From: Spirochaetaceae bacterium
GTDB lineage: Bacteria > Spirochaetota > Spirochaetia > DSM-27196 > SLAA01
Reading direction: 5' to 3'
Assembly (NCBI GenBank): GCA_003552985.1
Contig: PUPD01000069.1
Span: 1 to 37,702 of the forward strand
DNA: 37,702 nt
The notes under the pieces were generated by a model, which had not been told where the DNA came from, did not search any database, and saw nothing but the letters and a program-made list of their open reading frames with translations. The position numbers were made by a program, and so were the translations under genes. Of this stretch, positions 26,048-33,016 are shown piece after piece. Position 1 is the first letter of the stretch; each line of letters opens with the position of its first letter.

Positions 26048-27099
26048 GCCCTGAGCGCGAAACGCCGTCGGGCACTCCCGCCGGAGGCGACGGGCCTTGC
26101 GGCGGGCCGGCCGGCGGGGCATCCAGCGGGCCTGTCGGCGGGCGGCCGCGGCGGTTCCTGGAAAGCGAGATCGAACAGCCGGAGCCAGGCGCGGCAATGT
26201 TTCACGTTATACCGGTACCGTACGAGCGCACCGTGTCGTATGGCGGCGGCACCGCAGCGGGACCGGCGGCGATCCTCGAAGCATCAAACCAGCTGGAGTT
26301 GTTCGACGGACACGACGTACCGGCCGAGGGCGGCATCTACACGCTGTCTCCGATTGATTGCTCCGGTCCACGGGAGGAAGTGTTCACGCGGATTACGGCG
26401 GCCTGCGCCGAGGCGGTGGGTGCCGGTGCGGTGCCGGTGGTTCTCGGCGGCGAGCACTCGCTGAGCGCGCCTGCGGTGCGGGGGGTTCAACAGGGGCTGC
26501 GCGCCGCACCGCTTATCTACGGACGTGATGTCGGGAGCGAGCCAAGCAAGGAGGCCTCCGCCCGCGCAGCGGCGGCAGCCGGTCCGGCACTCGGGGTCGT
26601 GCAGTTTGACGCGCATGCCGACCTGCGGGCGCAGTACGAGGGCGACCCGTTCAGCCACGCCTGTGTGATGCGGCGGCTGGTCGAGACCGGGGTGCCGCTC
26701 CTGCAACTCGGAGTTCGCGCGGTCTCGCCGGAGGAACACGAGCTGCGGCGGCAGCTATCGCGGGCGGGGCGGCTCGTCTATCAAGATGCAGCCGAGCTCG
26801 TGCCGCAATTCGTGAGCGAGGTACGCTTTCCCGATTGGTTTCCGGAGCTTGTCTACGTGACGATCGACGTCGACGCGCTCGATCCCGCGGTTATCCCGGC
26901 AACCGGCACGCCCGAACCGGGCGGCATTGATTGGTATCAGATGCTCTCGCTCCTGAACGCCGTGAGCGCCGCCCGGCGGATAGTCGCACTCGACGTGGTG
27001 GAGCTCGCCCCGGTACCGGGCCTGCATCTGGCCGAGTTCGCAGCCGCCCGCCTCACCTACCAGGCGATGGGCATCGTGAGACGCAGGTTGCTCGGGTAA
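26044..27099 (+). CDS. speB: Agmatinase
   Basis: A 351-residue ureohydrolase that hydrolyses agmatine to putrescine and urea with two Mn ions. Metal-site motifs are all intact: LGGEHSL, QFDAHADLR, the His of PFSHACVMR, and TIDVDALDPAVIPATGTPEPGG. The core starts around residue 38 (RRFLESEIEQPEPGAAMFHVIP). Two departures from the family: a Gly/Pro-rich N-terminal extension of about 35 residues, and an Ala-rich insertion of about 30 residues (APLIYGRDVGSEPSKEASAR then AAAAAG) between the GGEHS and FDAHAD motifs. The ATG overlaps the nspC stop. Downstream it converges with the GNAT gene. Confidence 0.94.
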   Translation: MSPERETPSGTPAGGDGPCGGPAGGASSGPVGGRPRRFLESEIEQPEPGAAMFHVIPVPYERTVSYGGGTAAGPAAILEASNQLELFDGHDVPAEGGIYTLSPIDCSGPREEVFTRITAACAEAVGAGAVPVVLGGEHSLSAPAVRGVQQGLRAAPLIYGRDVGSEPSKEASARAAAAAGPALGVVQFDAHADLRAQYEGDPFSHACVMRRLVETGVPLLQLGVRAVSPEEHELRRQLSRAGRLVYQDAAELVPQFVSEVRFPDWFPELVYVTIDVDALDPAVIPATGTPEPGGIDWYQMLSLLNAVSAARRIVALDVVELAPVPGLHLAEFAAARLTYQAMGIVRRRLLG

Positions 27100-27139
27100 G
27101 AGCGCGGCACGCGGCTACGACACGCCGGGGCTTGGGCGG

Positions 27140-27700
27140 TTACTCGCCGCGCGACGTCGGGCGCCGGCGTTTTCGGCGATATTGCGGAAGTCCGGTGAGA
27201 TTTCTGCTAAGGTACACGTGCTGCTCGGCTTTACCGAACCCCTGCCCTTCGAAGAAGCGCAGCGCTCCGGTATTCTCACTCGCGGTGTCGACCATCATCA
27301 TGCGGGCGCCTTCTTCGATGCAGGTCTCGGTGAACTGATCGAGCAACCGTTTGGCAACGCCGGACCCACGGTAGGCTGGGTCAACCCCCAGCCACAGAAG
27401 GTGAGCGTAGGTCCATGCGCTTCGTCGCTTCTCGATCAGAGTCCCCATCGCGAACCCGATAACGCTGTTATCGTCTTCGGCGACGAAACACAGCTCGCCG
27501 TCCGAGACAAACAGGTTGGCAAGCTCATACTCGTCCCAGGTGCGGTACAGACTCGGCCACTTGTCGGCCGGGAAAAGCCGCTCTCCAAGCAGATAGACCG
27601 GCTCTAGGTCCGCCAGCTCCATCTCGCGAATCTCAGGCAGTTCGCGTTCATCGTAGTGATTGATGTTGTTGAGAGGCTGTTTATCAGGTTCTATGTTCAT
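27140..27700 (-). CDS. GNAT-family N-acetyltransferase
   Basis: A 186-residue acetyl-CoA-dependent acetyltransferase. The GNAT core shows IREMELADLEPVYLLGERLF (helix 1), ELCFVAEDDNSVIGFAMG (strands 3-4), the acetyl-CoA loop WLGVDPAYRGSGVAKRLLDQF with RGSGVA, and MMMVDTASENTGALRFFEGQGF. The basic, Arg-rich tail RRKRRRPTSRGE is unusual. The substrate is not identifiable; adjacency to the spermidine cluster tempts a polyamine acetyltransferase call, but it is convergent with that cluster and has no SpeG-type features I can name. It follows the small exported protein gene by 20 bases and is likely the last gene of that minus-strand unit. Confidence 0.85.
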   Translation of the reverse strand: MNIEPDKQPLNNINHYDERELPEIREMELADLEPVYLLGERLFPADKWPSLYRTWDEYELANLFVSDGELCFVAEDDNSVIGFAMGTLIEKRRSAWTYAHLLWLGVDPAYRGSGVAKRLLDQFTETCIEEGARMMMVDTASENTGALRFFEGQGFGKAEQHVYLSRNLTGLPQYRRKRRRPTSRGE

Positions 27701-27720
27701 ACCACCGCACTCGAGTTAGA

Positions 27721-28140
27721 CTACTCACGCAGCACAAGCATATTGTGCCGGCGATTCGTCCGTATTCTGATAACCTCACGATTGCGTTCGGTCACCGTGA
27801 CATTCACCAGGTACAAAACGTCGGGTGAGAGCCAGCGAACGCCGTAGAACGCGTTCGAGCCGTTGTCCTCAAACACCAGGAAGCCATCCTCAAACCGCCA
27901 CGCGCTGTACGGAAAGTCGTCCAGCGAGTGCTCCAGAGTGCCGTCGGCTTCAAGCGTGAGCTCACCCTCGGGACTCTGCTCCACCGGTCCGTTGCCGTGA
28001 TCGTTGAGGGAATAGCCGCTCAGTCGTTCCGCGTTGTGCACCTGCCAGGTTCCAACCCAATCGATCTCGTCGAGCTCCTGGGCCACCGTCAGCCCGGCCA
28101 CCATTGCCACCAGCACAGCACCTATCGCCACCTTACTCAT
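27721..28140 (-). CDS. Small exported protein of unknown function
   Basis: A 139-residue protein with a signal peptide (VAIGAVLVAMVAGLTVAQ) and a mature part of about 120 residues that looks like a small beta-barrel or lipocalin-like fold: WVGTWQVHNAERLSGY, EGELTLEADGTLEHS, WRFEDGFLVFEDNG, FYGVRWLSPDVLYLVN. The pattern of a WxGTW start and repeated short strands is shared by many small periplasmic ligand or structural proteins, but I do not recognise the family. Its ATG overlaps the stop of the sensor kinase gene (ATGA), so it is translationally coupled to it and may be part of the same sensory pathway. Confidence 0.7.
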   Translation of the reverse strand: MSKVAIGAVLVAMVAGLTVAQELDEIDWVGTWQVHNAERLSGYSLNDHGNGPVEQSPEGELTLEADGTLEHSLDDFPYSAWRFEDGFLVFEDNGSNAFYGVRWLSPDVLYLVNVTVTERNREVIRIRTNRRHNMLVLRE

Positions 28141-29425
28141 ATTACCTCCGTATTCTCCCCGGTTTCAGCTTCCAGATGCGGAAATCGAACCTCGAATCGC
28201 GCTCCGCGGTCGTTCTTGACCCAAAGCTTACCCCCCAACTGGCGCGCGAGTGCGCGGACAAGCTCCAGACCGAGCGAATCGCTTGCTTGAGCCTCAAACT
28301 TCGAGGGCAGTCCGATCCCGTCGTCTGCAATAACGATAACATACCACCCCTGTTTTTCTATATCGGCAAACTCGCTCCGCAGTGAAATCCAGACGTTTCC
28401 GCTTTCACCGTTGGGGAACGCATGCTCAAATGCGTTGGAAATGAGCTCATTCGCAGGCAACCCCAGCGGCACTGCCGTGTCGATCAGCACCGCAAAGCCG
28501 TCTGCCGTGATCTCCACGTTCGGAAGCCGTTTCACACCCTGATAGGTGTGGCACAACTGCTCCACGATCCGTCGCAAATGCCCCCCGACGTTCACCTCCA
28601 AGAGGTTTGCAGCCTGATACACCCGCTCGTGCATCGGTGCCATCGATGCGATCCGATTCCCGCTTTGCTGCAGGCAGGTACGAAGGTCAGGGCGGTCGAT
28701 TTGTGCGGTCTGCGGGTTGAGCAGGCTGGAGATTACCTGAAAGTTGTTCTTGACGCGGTGGTGGATCTCCTTGAGCAGAGCGTCCTTCTCACACAGCGAT
28801 GCCCGCCGTCGCTCCTCGCTCCTCCGCAATGCATCCTCGCGCTCGCGGACGCGGGCGGCCATATCGTTGAACTGCAACAAGATCATCAGCAGTATAAAGC
28901 TTCCCACCACCGCAAGCACAGCGGCAGCCCGGTGCTCGTAAGCTGTGAGCGCAGCAGATATCGAAGCTGCGTGCGATAGCGCTCGGCGCTGAACGCGAGC
29001 TCCACCGTCCCGACGCGCTCACCCTCGTGATCGACCGGCTCGTCACGCTGGAGCCGGTCGGCTGCAGCGCCGGCACCTCTTCCGGAAGTCTGATACACGA
29101 GGTTGCCATCCGGAGCCCGAATTAACACCCCCGTAACAATGCCGATCTGGTGGAAGGCTGCGCTGATCTGCACGATGTTCGTCCGGTCGAAGGTCCAGAT
29201 CGGGAATCCGAGCAGATCGGATATGCTTTCCGCATACCGACCGGCGGTAGCCTGGAAATCCTCCTGCAGCATCCGGTCATGCCGCTGATATTCGGCCGGC
29301 AGCGCGAAACCCAGAATGAGACTAATGATCGCGCCGACACTCAGCCCAAGGTTACGTGAGATGCCGTTATTGAGCATCGACCGAGCTGCTCTCCGAATCC
29401 CCCATGGTTGCACGCTGTTGCTCAT
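28137..29425 (-). pseudogene. HisKA_2-type sensor histidine kinase, interrupted by a -1 frameshift
   Basis: Two overlapping minus-strand frames together make one sensor kinase. The N-terminal frame (from ATG 29425; GTG 29443 and ATG 29377 also possible) encodes a membrane helix LSVGAIISLILGFAL and an extracytoplasmic domain ending in LRSQLTSTG, then runs out of family character and stops at 28886. The other frame supplies the second membrane helix VLAVVGSFILLMILLQF, a coil and the kinase: HisKA_2 box KEIHHRVKNNFQVISSLL, N-box NELISNAFEHAF, DDGIGLP and SLGLELVRALARQLGG. The switch fits loss of one base in the GGG run (CCC at 28928-28930 on the plus strand). It is either a real mutation or a sequence error. 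It would phosphorylate an unlinked response regulator. Confidence 0.75.
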
Positions 29426-29489
29426 CGCTACGTCGTTCAGCACTCCGCTTTTTAGGCTCGGCTGCTCGCCGCCCCGCGGTCAGAGACTT

Positions 29490-29764
29490 CTAAAGACAAC
29501 GCGTCTGTTCGCACAGCTCTGCGACGGTACCTTCAAGCTCCCCGGCCGCGCCGGCTATCATCTCCGGCGAGGGGTGGTCCTCACGCACAAACACCGCCAC
29601 TTCATCCAAGATGAGCTCGTCTTCACCCATCTCGGCGTAGCGGCGGCACACCTCGGTAGCCACCGTTATGAAGCCTCCAGCGGCGCAGCCGAGAGCATAG
29701 CCGGCGACGCCAGCGCCACGCCGAAAACTGAGGACAAGGCCCGCATATTGTTTCTATTCCTCAT
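29490..29764 (-). pseudogene. Small membrane-anchored protein, apparently frameshifted
   Basis: Not visible as one open frame. From ATG 29764 or 29746 a frame encodes RALSSVFGVALASPAML and stops at 29666. In the -1 frame, open from 29753, GVAGYALGCAAGGFITVATE continues the hydrophobic helix and then reads VCRRYAEMGEDELILDEVAV and a further 37 acidic residues to the stop at 29490. Joining the frames near 29670-29715 gives a protein of about 90 residues with one N-terminal membrane helix and a cytoplasmic acidic tail. Codon third positions are GC-rich in the distal part, supporting real coding. Family unknown. It lies 30 bases after the msrA stop and before the sensor kinase. Confidence 0.45.
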
Positions 29765-29793
29765 GCTTAATAGTCGGCTGCAACAGCTGCACC

Positions 29794-30306
29794 TCAGTCC
29801 AGCCGCAGCTTCTGCAGTTTGGGTTTGATCACGACTCTACAGTACCCGGCGTGCGGATTGCGGTTGTAATAATCACGATGGTACTCCTCCGCCGGATAGA
29901 AATGCTCGAGCGGCAGTATCTCGGTAACGATAGGGGCCGAGAACTTCCTATCCGCCTCAAGAGCCGCCTTCGAGGACTCGGCTGCTCGCCGCTGCTCCTC
30001 GTTGCGATAGAGAATCACCGACCGGTACTGCGTTCCCACATCGGCGTCTTGCCGGTTGAGCGTTGTGGGATCATGCGCCTGCCAGAAGATGTCCAGCAAC
30101 TGCGCGTAACTGATTTGCTCAGGATCATAGGTGATCTGAACTACCTCAGCGTGACCAGTTCGGCCGCTGCAAACCTCTTCATAGGTCGGATTCGGGGTCT
30201 CCCCCCCGGCGTAGCCCGATTGCACACTCAACACGCCGTCGAACCGTTGGAAGACCGCCTCCAGACACCAGAAACACCCGCCGCCCAAAGTTGCCTGTTC
30301 GCTCAT
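29794..30306 (-). CDS. msrA: Peptide methionine sulfoxide reductase MsrA
   Basis: A 170-residue reductase repairing methionine-S-sulfoxide in proteins using thioredoxin. ATG 30306 is preferred (GGAG 5 bases before it); the frame runs on to 30339 without family match. The catalytic motif [13 protein letters not shown] is near the N-terminus, followed by [55 protein letters not shown] split over strands, and the conserved [11 protein letters not shown] region near the end with the resolving Cys. Standard length for a free MsrA with no MsrB fusion. It is the first gene of a minus-strand unit that includes the small membrane protein and sensor kinase. Confidence 0.95.
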   Translation of the reverse strand: MSEQATLGGGCFWCLEAVFQRFDGVLSVQSGYAGGETPNPTYEEVCSGRTGHAEVVQITYDPEQISYAQLLDIFWQAHDPTTLNRQDADVGTQYRSVILYRNEEQRRAAESSKAALEADRKFSAPIVTEILPLEHFYPAEEYHRDYYNRNPHAGYCRVVIKPKLQKLRLD

Positions 30307-30366
30307 AGCCGCTCCGCTTGCTCCCCGAGGGTAAAACACTTATGGGAGACTTACTAAATGCCCCAC

Positions 30367-30375
30367 ACTATAACA
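30367..30375 (-). promoter_or_regulatory. Extended -10 promoter of msrA
   Basis: On the minus strand TGT-TATAGT (30375-30367), about 60 bases upstream of ATG 30306. No clear -35. Confidence 0.4.
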
Positions 30376-30412
30376 CAGGATTGCGCGGGATGGGGAACCG
30401 GTCTCAGTCCAT

Positions 30413-30442
30413 ATTGCCTCTCGTTTCGCGGATTGCCTCTCG
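30413..30442 (+). repeat. 11-bp direct repeat upstream of the PIN-domain gene
   Basis: ATTGCCTCTCG occurs at 30413-30423 and again at 30432-30442, a 19-base period. The period is not a multiple of three, arguing that this stretch (30376-30555) is not coding despite an open frame. It may be a binding site for a regulator. Confidence 0.45.
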
Positions 30443-30555
30443 GCTCACGCGCTGGTAGGCTTCAGGCTGTGGCCGGATTTCGCCCGAAGGAGCCTGGAGC
30501 TCCGCATACGAACGACCTCGAAGCGCTCTCCGACACCCTGATCTCGCTGGACCGC

Positions 30556-30981
30556 ATGGTTGCCGATTCCTCCAGCCTGATTCTGGCGGAAAAAGCGGGC
30601 TTTCTGCCGCTACTGTGCCGCGAGGTACGGCTCGTGGTGGTACCGGGTGTGCTGGCGGAGACCGGCTTTGCGTCTAATGTGTTCAGAACGCTCGAGGGCT
30701 ACGACGAAACACCCACCGACGCAGCGGTTGTGCGTGCCGCTCGCGAAACCAGCCTCCCACTCCTCAGCGACGACCGGAGCATGCTTGAGCAGGCCCACAT
30801 AGCCGGGATGCGCTACTATAACGCGATTATGGCGCTCACCCTGCTGCTCGCACGCGGTGCGCTCACTCCTGACGCTTTCGAGCGTTTCCGCGGCGAGCTG
30901 TATCGTCACTGTCGATACAGCACTCAGGTGCGCCGATTTGCCGAAAGCCTCTACTGGAGCGTTCGTAAGCGCCTCCCTTGA
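30556..30981 (+). CDS. PIN-like domain protein
   Basis: A 141-residue protein from ATG 30556; the frame is open back to 30358 but that part has no family match and contains a non-coding repeat. It begins MVADSSSLILAEKAGFLPLL, a PIN-fold N-terminal strand with acidic residue and SSS, then VVPGVLAETG (conserved Glu), LPLLSDDRSMLEQAHIAGM (paired Asp) and YYNAIMALTLLLARG. These are positions of the metal-binding acids of PIN nucleases, so RNA cleavage is possible. No antitoxin-like gene is adjacent: upstream lies msrA on the other strand and downstream a convergent J-domain gene. A solitary nuclease or a DUF3368-like regulator is equally possible. Confidence 0.65.
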   Translation: MVADSSSLILAEKAGFLPLLCREVRLVVVPGVLAETGFASNVFRTLEGYDETPTDAAVVRAARETSLPLLSDDRSMLEQAHIAGMRYYNAIMALTLLLARGALTPDAFERFRGELYRHCRYSTQVRRFAESLYWSVRKRLP

Positions 30982-31032
30982 GCACACGGGCGCGCCGAGA
31001 GGGTGCCCGACAGTTTCGACTGCGTGCTTGAA

Positions 31033-31824
31033 TTACCCGTGAGGCTGACGGCGATACCATGCCGGCCGCGCGCCGACCTCGCCGGCAGCCGGCAGATAGC
31101 TGGAGACCGGGGGGTAGCCCAACTCCACCACCAGGCGGCGGGCCAGTCCTAAGGTACGCTCCTGCGGCGCGAGTGTTTCCAGAAGCGTCACCGCATAGCG
31201 CAACCGTTCGGCTGCTATCTGGCCGGTGGTCTGACGTCCCAGGCGTTGAAATTGAAAAAACGTATGCAGGCCGTCGAGCAACACTCGGCGCGCACGGTGA
31301 TAGCGTTGCATCTCAGCCGTACTGGCAAGCGGTCTCAGTTGGGTTTCATCGAAGGCACGAAACAGCGGCACCAGCGGTGGATCGTACACCCGTGCCCAGT
31401 GCTCCACGCTCGCGACGATCTGCGCGCTCCGCCGTTGCAGGTGCGGATTGCGCCGAATCCGGTAGGAGTAGAGACCGAGATTGGTGTAGCGCATCAGCGC
31501 TATCAGGAAGCACGGCCGTTCCGGAATGGTGTCAGGATACCCGCTGTCGCGGATGACGGCATACGGGTCCAGGTCACGCTCTCCGGCGCTACGATTACGA
31601 ACGCGCACCAACGCCTCGGCGAATGCTTCCTGAACCGCAACAAACGCGTCAGCCGAGAGCCCGCTCAAGTCCGGGTGGGTCTGCTTGCACAACTGACGGT
31701 ATATGCGCATCACTTCGGCCTCTGAACCCCACGCGATAGTGCGGAAACGTTCGATAGCAGCCCGATAAGCGTGCCGTTGTGAGTCCACCACGCGCTCGAT
31801 TATAGCGTCTCCACCCCAAAGCAT
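31033..31824 (-). CDS. J-domain (DnaJ-like) protein
   Basis: A 263-residue protein with a degenerate N-terminal J domain: EVMRIYRQLCKQTHPDLSG carries the HPD triad (residues 50-52) and FVAVQEAFAEAL is the final helix. The remaining 190 residues are helical, Arg- and Leu-rich with SYRIRRNPHLQRR and several aromatic positions; I do not recognise a zinc-finger or client domain. J domains stimulate Hsp70 ATPase, so a co-chaperone role is likely, client unknown. ATG 31824 has no ribosome site; GTG 31791 is an alternative. The start region overlaps a promoter for the divergent pcm gene. The gene converges with the PIN-domain gene. Confidence 0.7.
   Translation of the reverse strand: MLWGGDAIIERVVDSQRHAYRAAIERFRTIAWGSEAEVMRIYRQLCKQTHPDLSGLSADAFVAVQEAFAEALVRVRNRSAGERDLDPYAVIRDSGYPDTIPERPCFLIALMRYTNLGLYSYRIRRNPHLQRRSAQIVASVEHWARVYDPPLVPLFRAFDETQLRPLASTAEMQRYHRARRVLLDGLHTFFQFQRLGRQTTGQIAAERLRYAVTLLETLAPQERTLGLARRLVVELGYPPVSSYLPAAGEVGARPAWYRRQPHG
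31777..31806 (+). promoter_or_regulatory. Possible pcm promoter inside the divergent J-domain gene
   Basis: TTGTGA (31777-31782), 18 bases, TATAGC (31801-31806). On the opposite strand the same bases read TATAAT (31804-31799), so the two genes' promoters may overlap face to face. Confidence 0.4.
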
Positions 31825-31841
31825 GCTACCGTGTTGGTGAC

Positions 31842-32501
31842 ATGAGCCGTGAACCGGAACATCTCCAGCGCTTGCGCGCCCGCATGGTTGAACGACAGAT
31901 CATGCGTCGCGGCATCACCAACCGCCGTGTGCTTGACGCGATGACGCGCGTTCCGAGACACGAGTTCCTGCCCGGCCATCCGGCCGAAGACGCGTACGAG
32001 GATGGCGCGGTCGCAATCGGCCACGGTCAGACCTGTTCTCAGCCCTACGTGGTCGCCTACATGACCAATTGGTGCGATCCGCGTCCCAGCGAGCGAGCAC
32101 TGGAGCTCGGGACCGGCAGTGGTTATCAGGCCGCTGTTCTTGCTGAAATCTGCGCCGAGGTAATCACGATCGAGCGCGTGGCGGCGCTGGCGGAGAGCGC
32201 CCGCAAGCGCCTGGGCAGGCTTGGGTACCACAATATCACGGTGCTCTGTCGGGATGGTTATGAGGGCTATCCTGTGGCGGCGCCATACGATATCATCCTG
32301 CTGACCGCAGCGGCGCCGGACATCCCGCCACCCCTGCTCGGCCAGCTCAACGACAGCGGGAGGCTGGTCGCTCCGGTCGGTCCCGGCCCTCAGAGAGTGA
32401 CGCGCTACACCAAACAGTACGGGAGCATCCACCGCGAAAACGGGCTGGACGTCCGTTTCGTGCCGTTCGTATCCGAGCATTTTGACAACGACGTCAGCTA
32501 A
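31842..32501 (+). CDS. pcm: Protein-L-isoaspartate O-methyltransferase
   Basis: A 219-residue SAM-dependent repair enzyme that methylates L-isoaspartyl residues in damaged proteins. Motifs: MVERQIMRRGITNRRVLDAM, VPRHEFLPG, the family region GHGQTCSQPYVVAYM (usually GQTISQP), and the SAM loop ALELGTGSGYQAAVLAEI, followed by ITIERV, CRDGYEGYP and YDIILLTAAAPDIPP. Ends VRFVPF, as in typical Pcm. Its stop overlaps the 3' end of the convergent membrane zincin gene by 4 bases. Together with MsrA and the J-domain protein it makes this a protein-repair neighbourhood. Confidence 0.93.
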   Translation: MSREPEHLQRLRARMVERQIMRRGITNRRVLDAMTRVPRHEFLPGHPAEDAYEDGAVAIGHGQTCSQPYVVAYMTNWCDPRPSERALELGTGSGYQAAVLAEICAEVITIERVAALAESARKRLGRLGYHNITVLCRDGYEGYPVAAPYDIILLTAAAPDIPPPLLGQLNDSGRLVAPVGPGPQRVTRYTKQYGSIHRENGLDVRFVPFVSEHFDNDVS

Positions 32502-32944
32502 GCCTCGGGGAGCCACGGCCCGGCGGCTGGAGCAAGACGGTCGGCCCAACGCTCGGGGTAACCATCACGGTAGCGCATCCAGCGCCGCCGGTGCCGAAGG
32601 AAATACAGCCACGCGTAGCCGGCGCGAAGGATGGACGGCAATCCGACAAGCGGGAGGTAGGCAGGCCCGAGCAGACGCGACTGAACGCAGTGGCCGAGCT
32701 CGTGGCGCAGGATGTCATACGGCTCGCCTCGCGCGGCCGCGAACCAGAACACAATCGCTCCGAGCGAGACACCGACACCCTGCGTGCGCACGCAGTGGCG
32801 TCCGCGGAGCCACTGGCCGGACAGAGCCGCCCCGCCGAGGCGGCAGGCACCCAAAACGAGCAGCCCGAGCAGCGTCTGCGGCAGCTCCCACGTGAGCATC
32901 AGCGCGAGGTCGGCGGAACGTGGACGGGCTTCGCGCGGCAGCAT
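32498..32944 (-). CDS. Small membrane protein with zincin motif HELGH
   Basis: A 148-residue protein with a hydrophobic segment (LPQTLLGLLVLGACRLGGAAL), a second (VSLGAIVFWFAAA) and then LRHELGHCVQSRLLGP, an exact HEXXH zinc-binding motif, followed by a third hydrophobic segment LPLVGLPSILRAGYAWLYF and a tail YPERWADRL whose acidic residues could supply the third ligand. The motif next to membrane helices suggests a small membrane metallopeptidase, possibly related to M48 or site-2-type families, but I cannot assign one. ATG 32944 has AGGAT 8 bases upstream, which may instead be the -10 box. It is divergent from the TrpR-family gene and shares its promoter region. Confidence 0.65.
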   Translation of the reverse strand: MLPREARPRSADLALMLTWELPQTLLGLLVLGACRLGGAALSGQWLRGRHCVRTQGVGVSLGAIVFWFAAARGEPYDILRHELGHCVQSRLLGPAYLPLVGLPSILRAGYAWLYFLRHRRRWMRYRDGYPERWADRLAPAAGPWLPEA

Positions 32945-32951
32945 GGTTCAG

Positions 32952-32980
32952 ATCCTATCCCAACCTCGGGTTGTTGACAA
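32952..32980 (-). promoter_or_regulatory. Predicted promoter of the membrane zincin gene
   Basis: On the minus strand TTGTCA (32980-32975), 17 bases, TAGGAT (32957-32952), 7 bases before ATG 32944. The -35 is the reverse face of the trpR -35. Confidence 0.45.
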
Positions 32981-33003
32981 ACCACAACCGGTGTTTCTAT
33001 AAC
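32974..33003 (+). promoter_or_regulatory. Predicted promoter of the TrpR-family gene
   Basis: Perfect -35 TTGACA (32974-32979), 18 bases, TATAAC (32998-33003). Leader to ATG 33017 about 8 bases after the predicted start. Two further dyads flank the -35: CAACC-tcg-GGTTG (32961-32973) and GGTTGT-N9-ACAACC (32969-32989). Confidence 0.65.
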
Positions 33004-33011
33004 CAGAAACA
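32992..33011. promoter_or_regulatory. 20-bp dyad over the trpR -10, candidate operator
   Basis: TGTTTCT-N6-AGAAACA has two perfect 7-base arms and covers the -10 hexamer. Binding here would block transcription of the TrpR-family gene, as expected for autoregulation. It does not contain the CTAG core of the E. coli Trp operator, so its ligand specificity may differ. Confidence 0.5.
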
Positions 33012-33016
33012 GGACC

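Noticed and set aside
27140-27700. Spermidine acetyltransferase (SpeG) linked to the polyamine cluster
   Set aside because: Only adjacency supports it; the gene is convergent with the cluster and grouped with the minus-strand unit.
28886-28940. Programmed -1 frameshift in the sensor kinase
   Set aside because: No X-XXY-YYZ slippery site or strong downstream structure was visible; a lost base is simpler.
29316-29828. 170-codon plus-strand frame over the kinase start and small membrane gene
   Set aside because: It crosses two different minus-strand coding segments, has no family match and ends inside msrA.
30358-30555. N-terminal extension of the PIN-domain protein
   Set aside because: Open frame but poor codon character, and it contains an 11-bp repeat out of phase with the frame; the PIN fold starts at ATG 30556.
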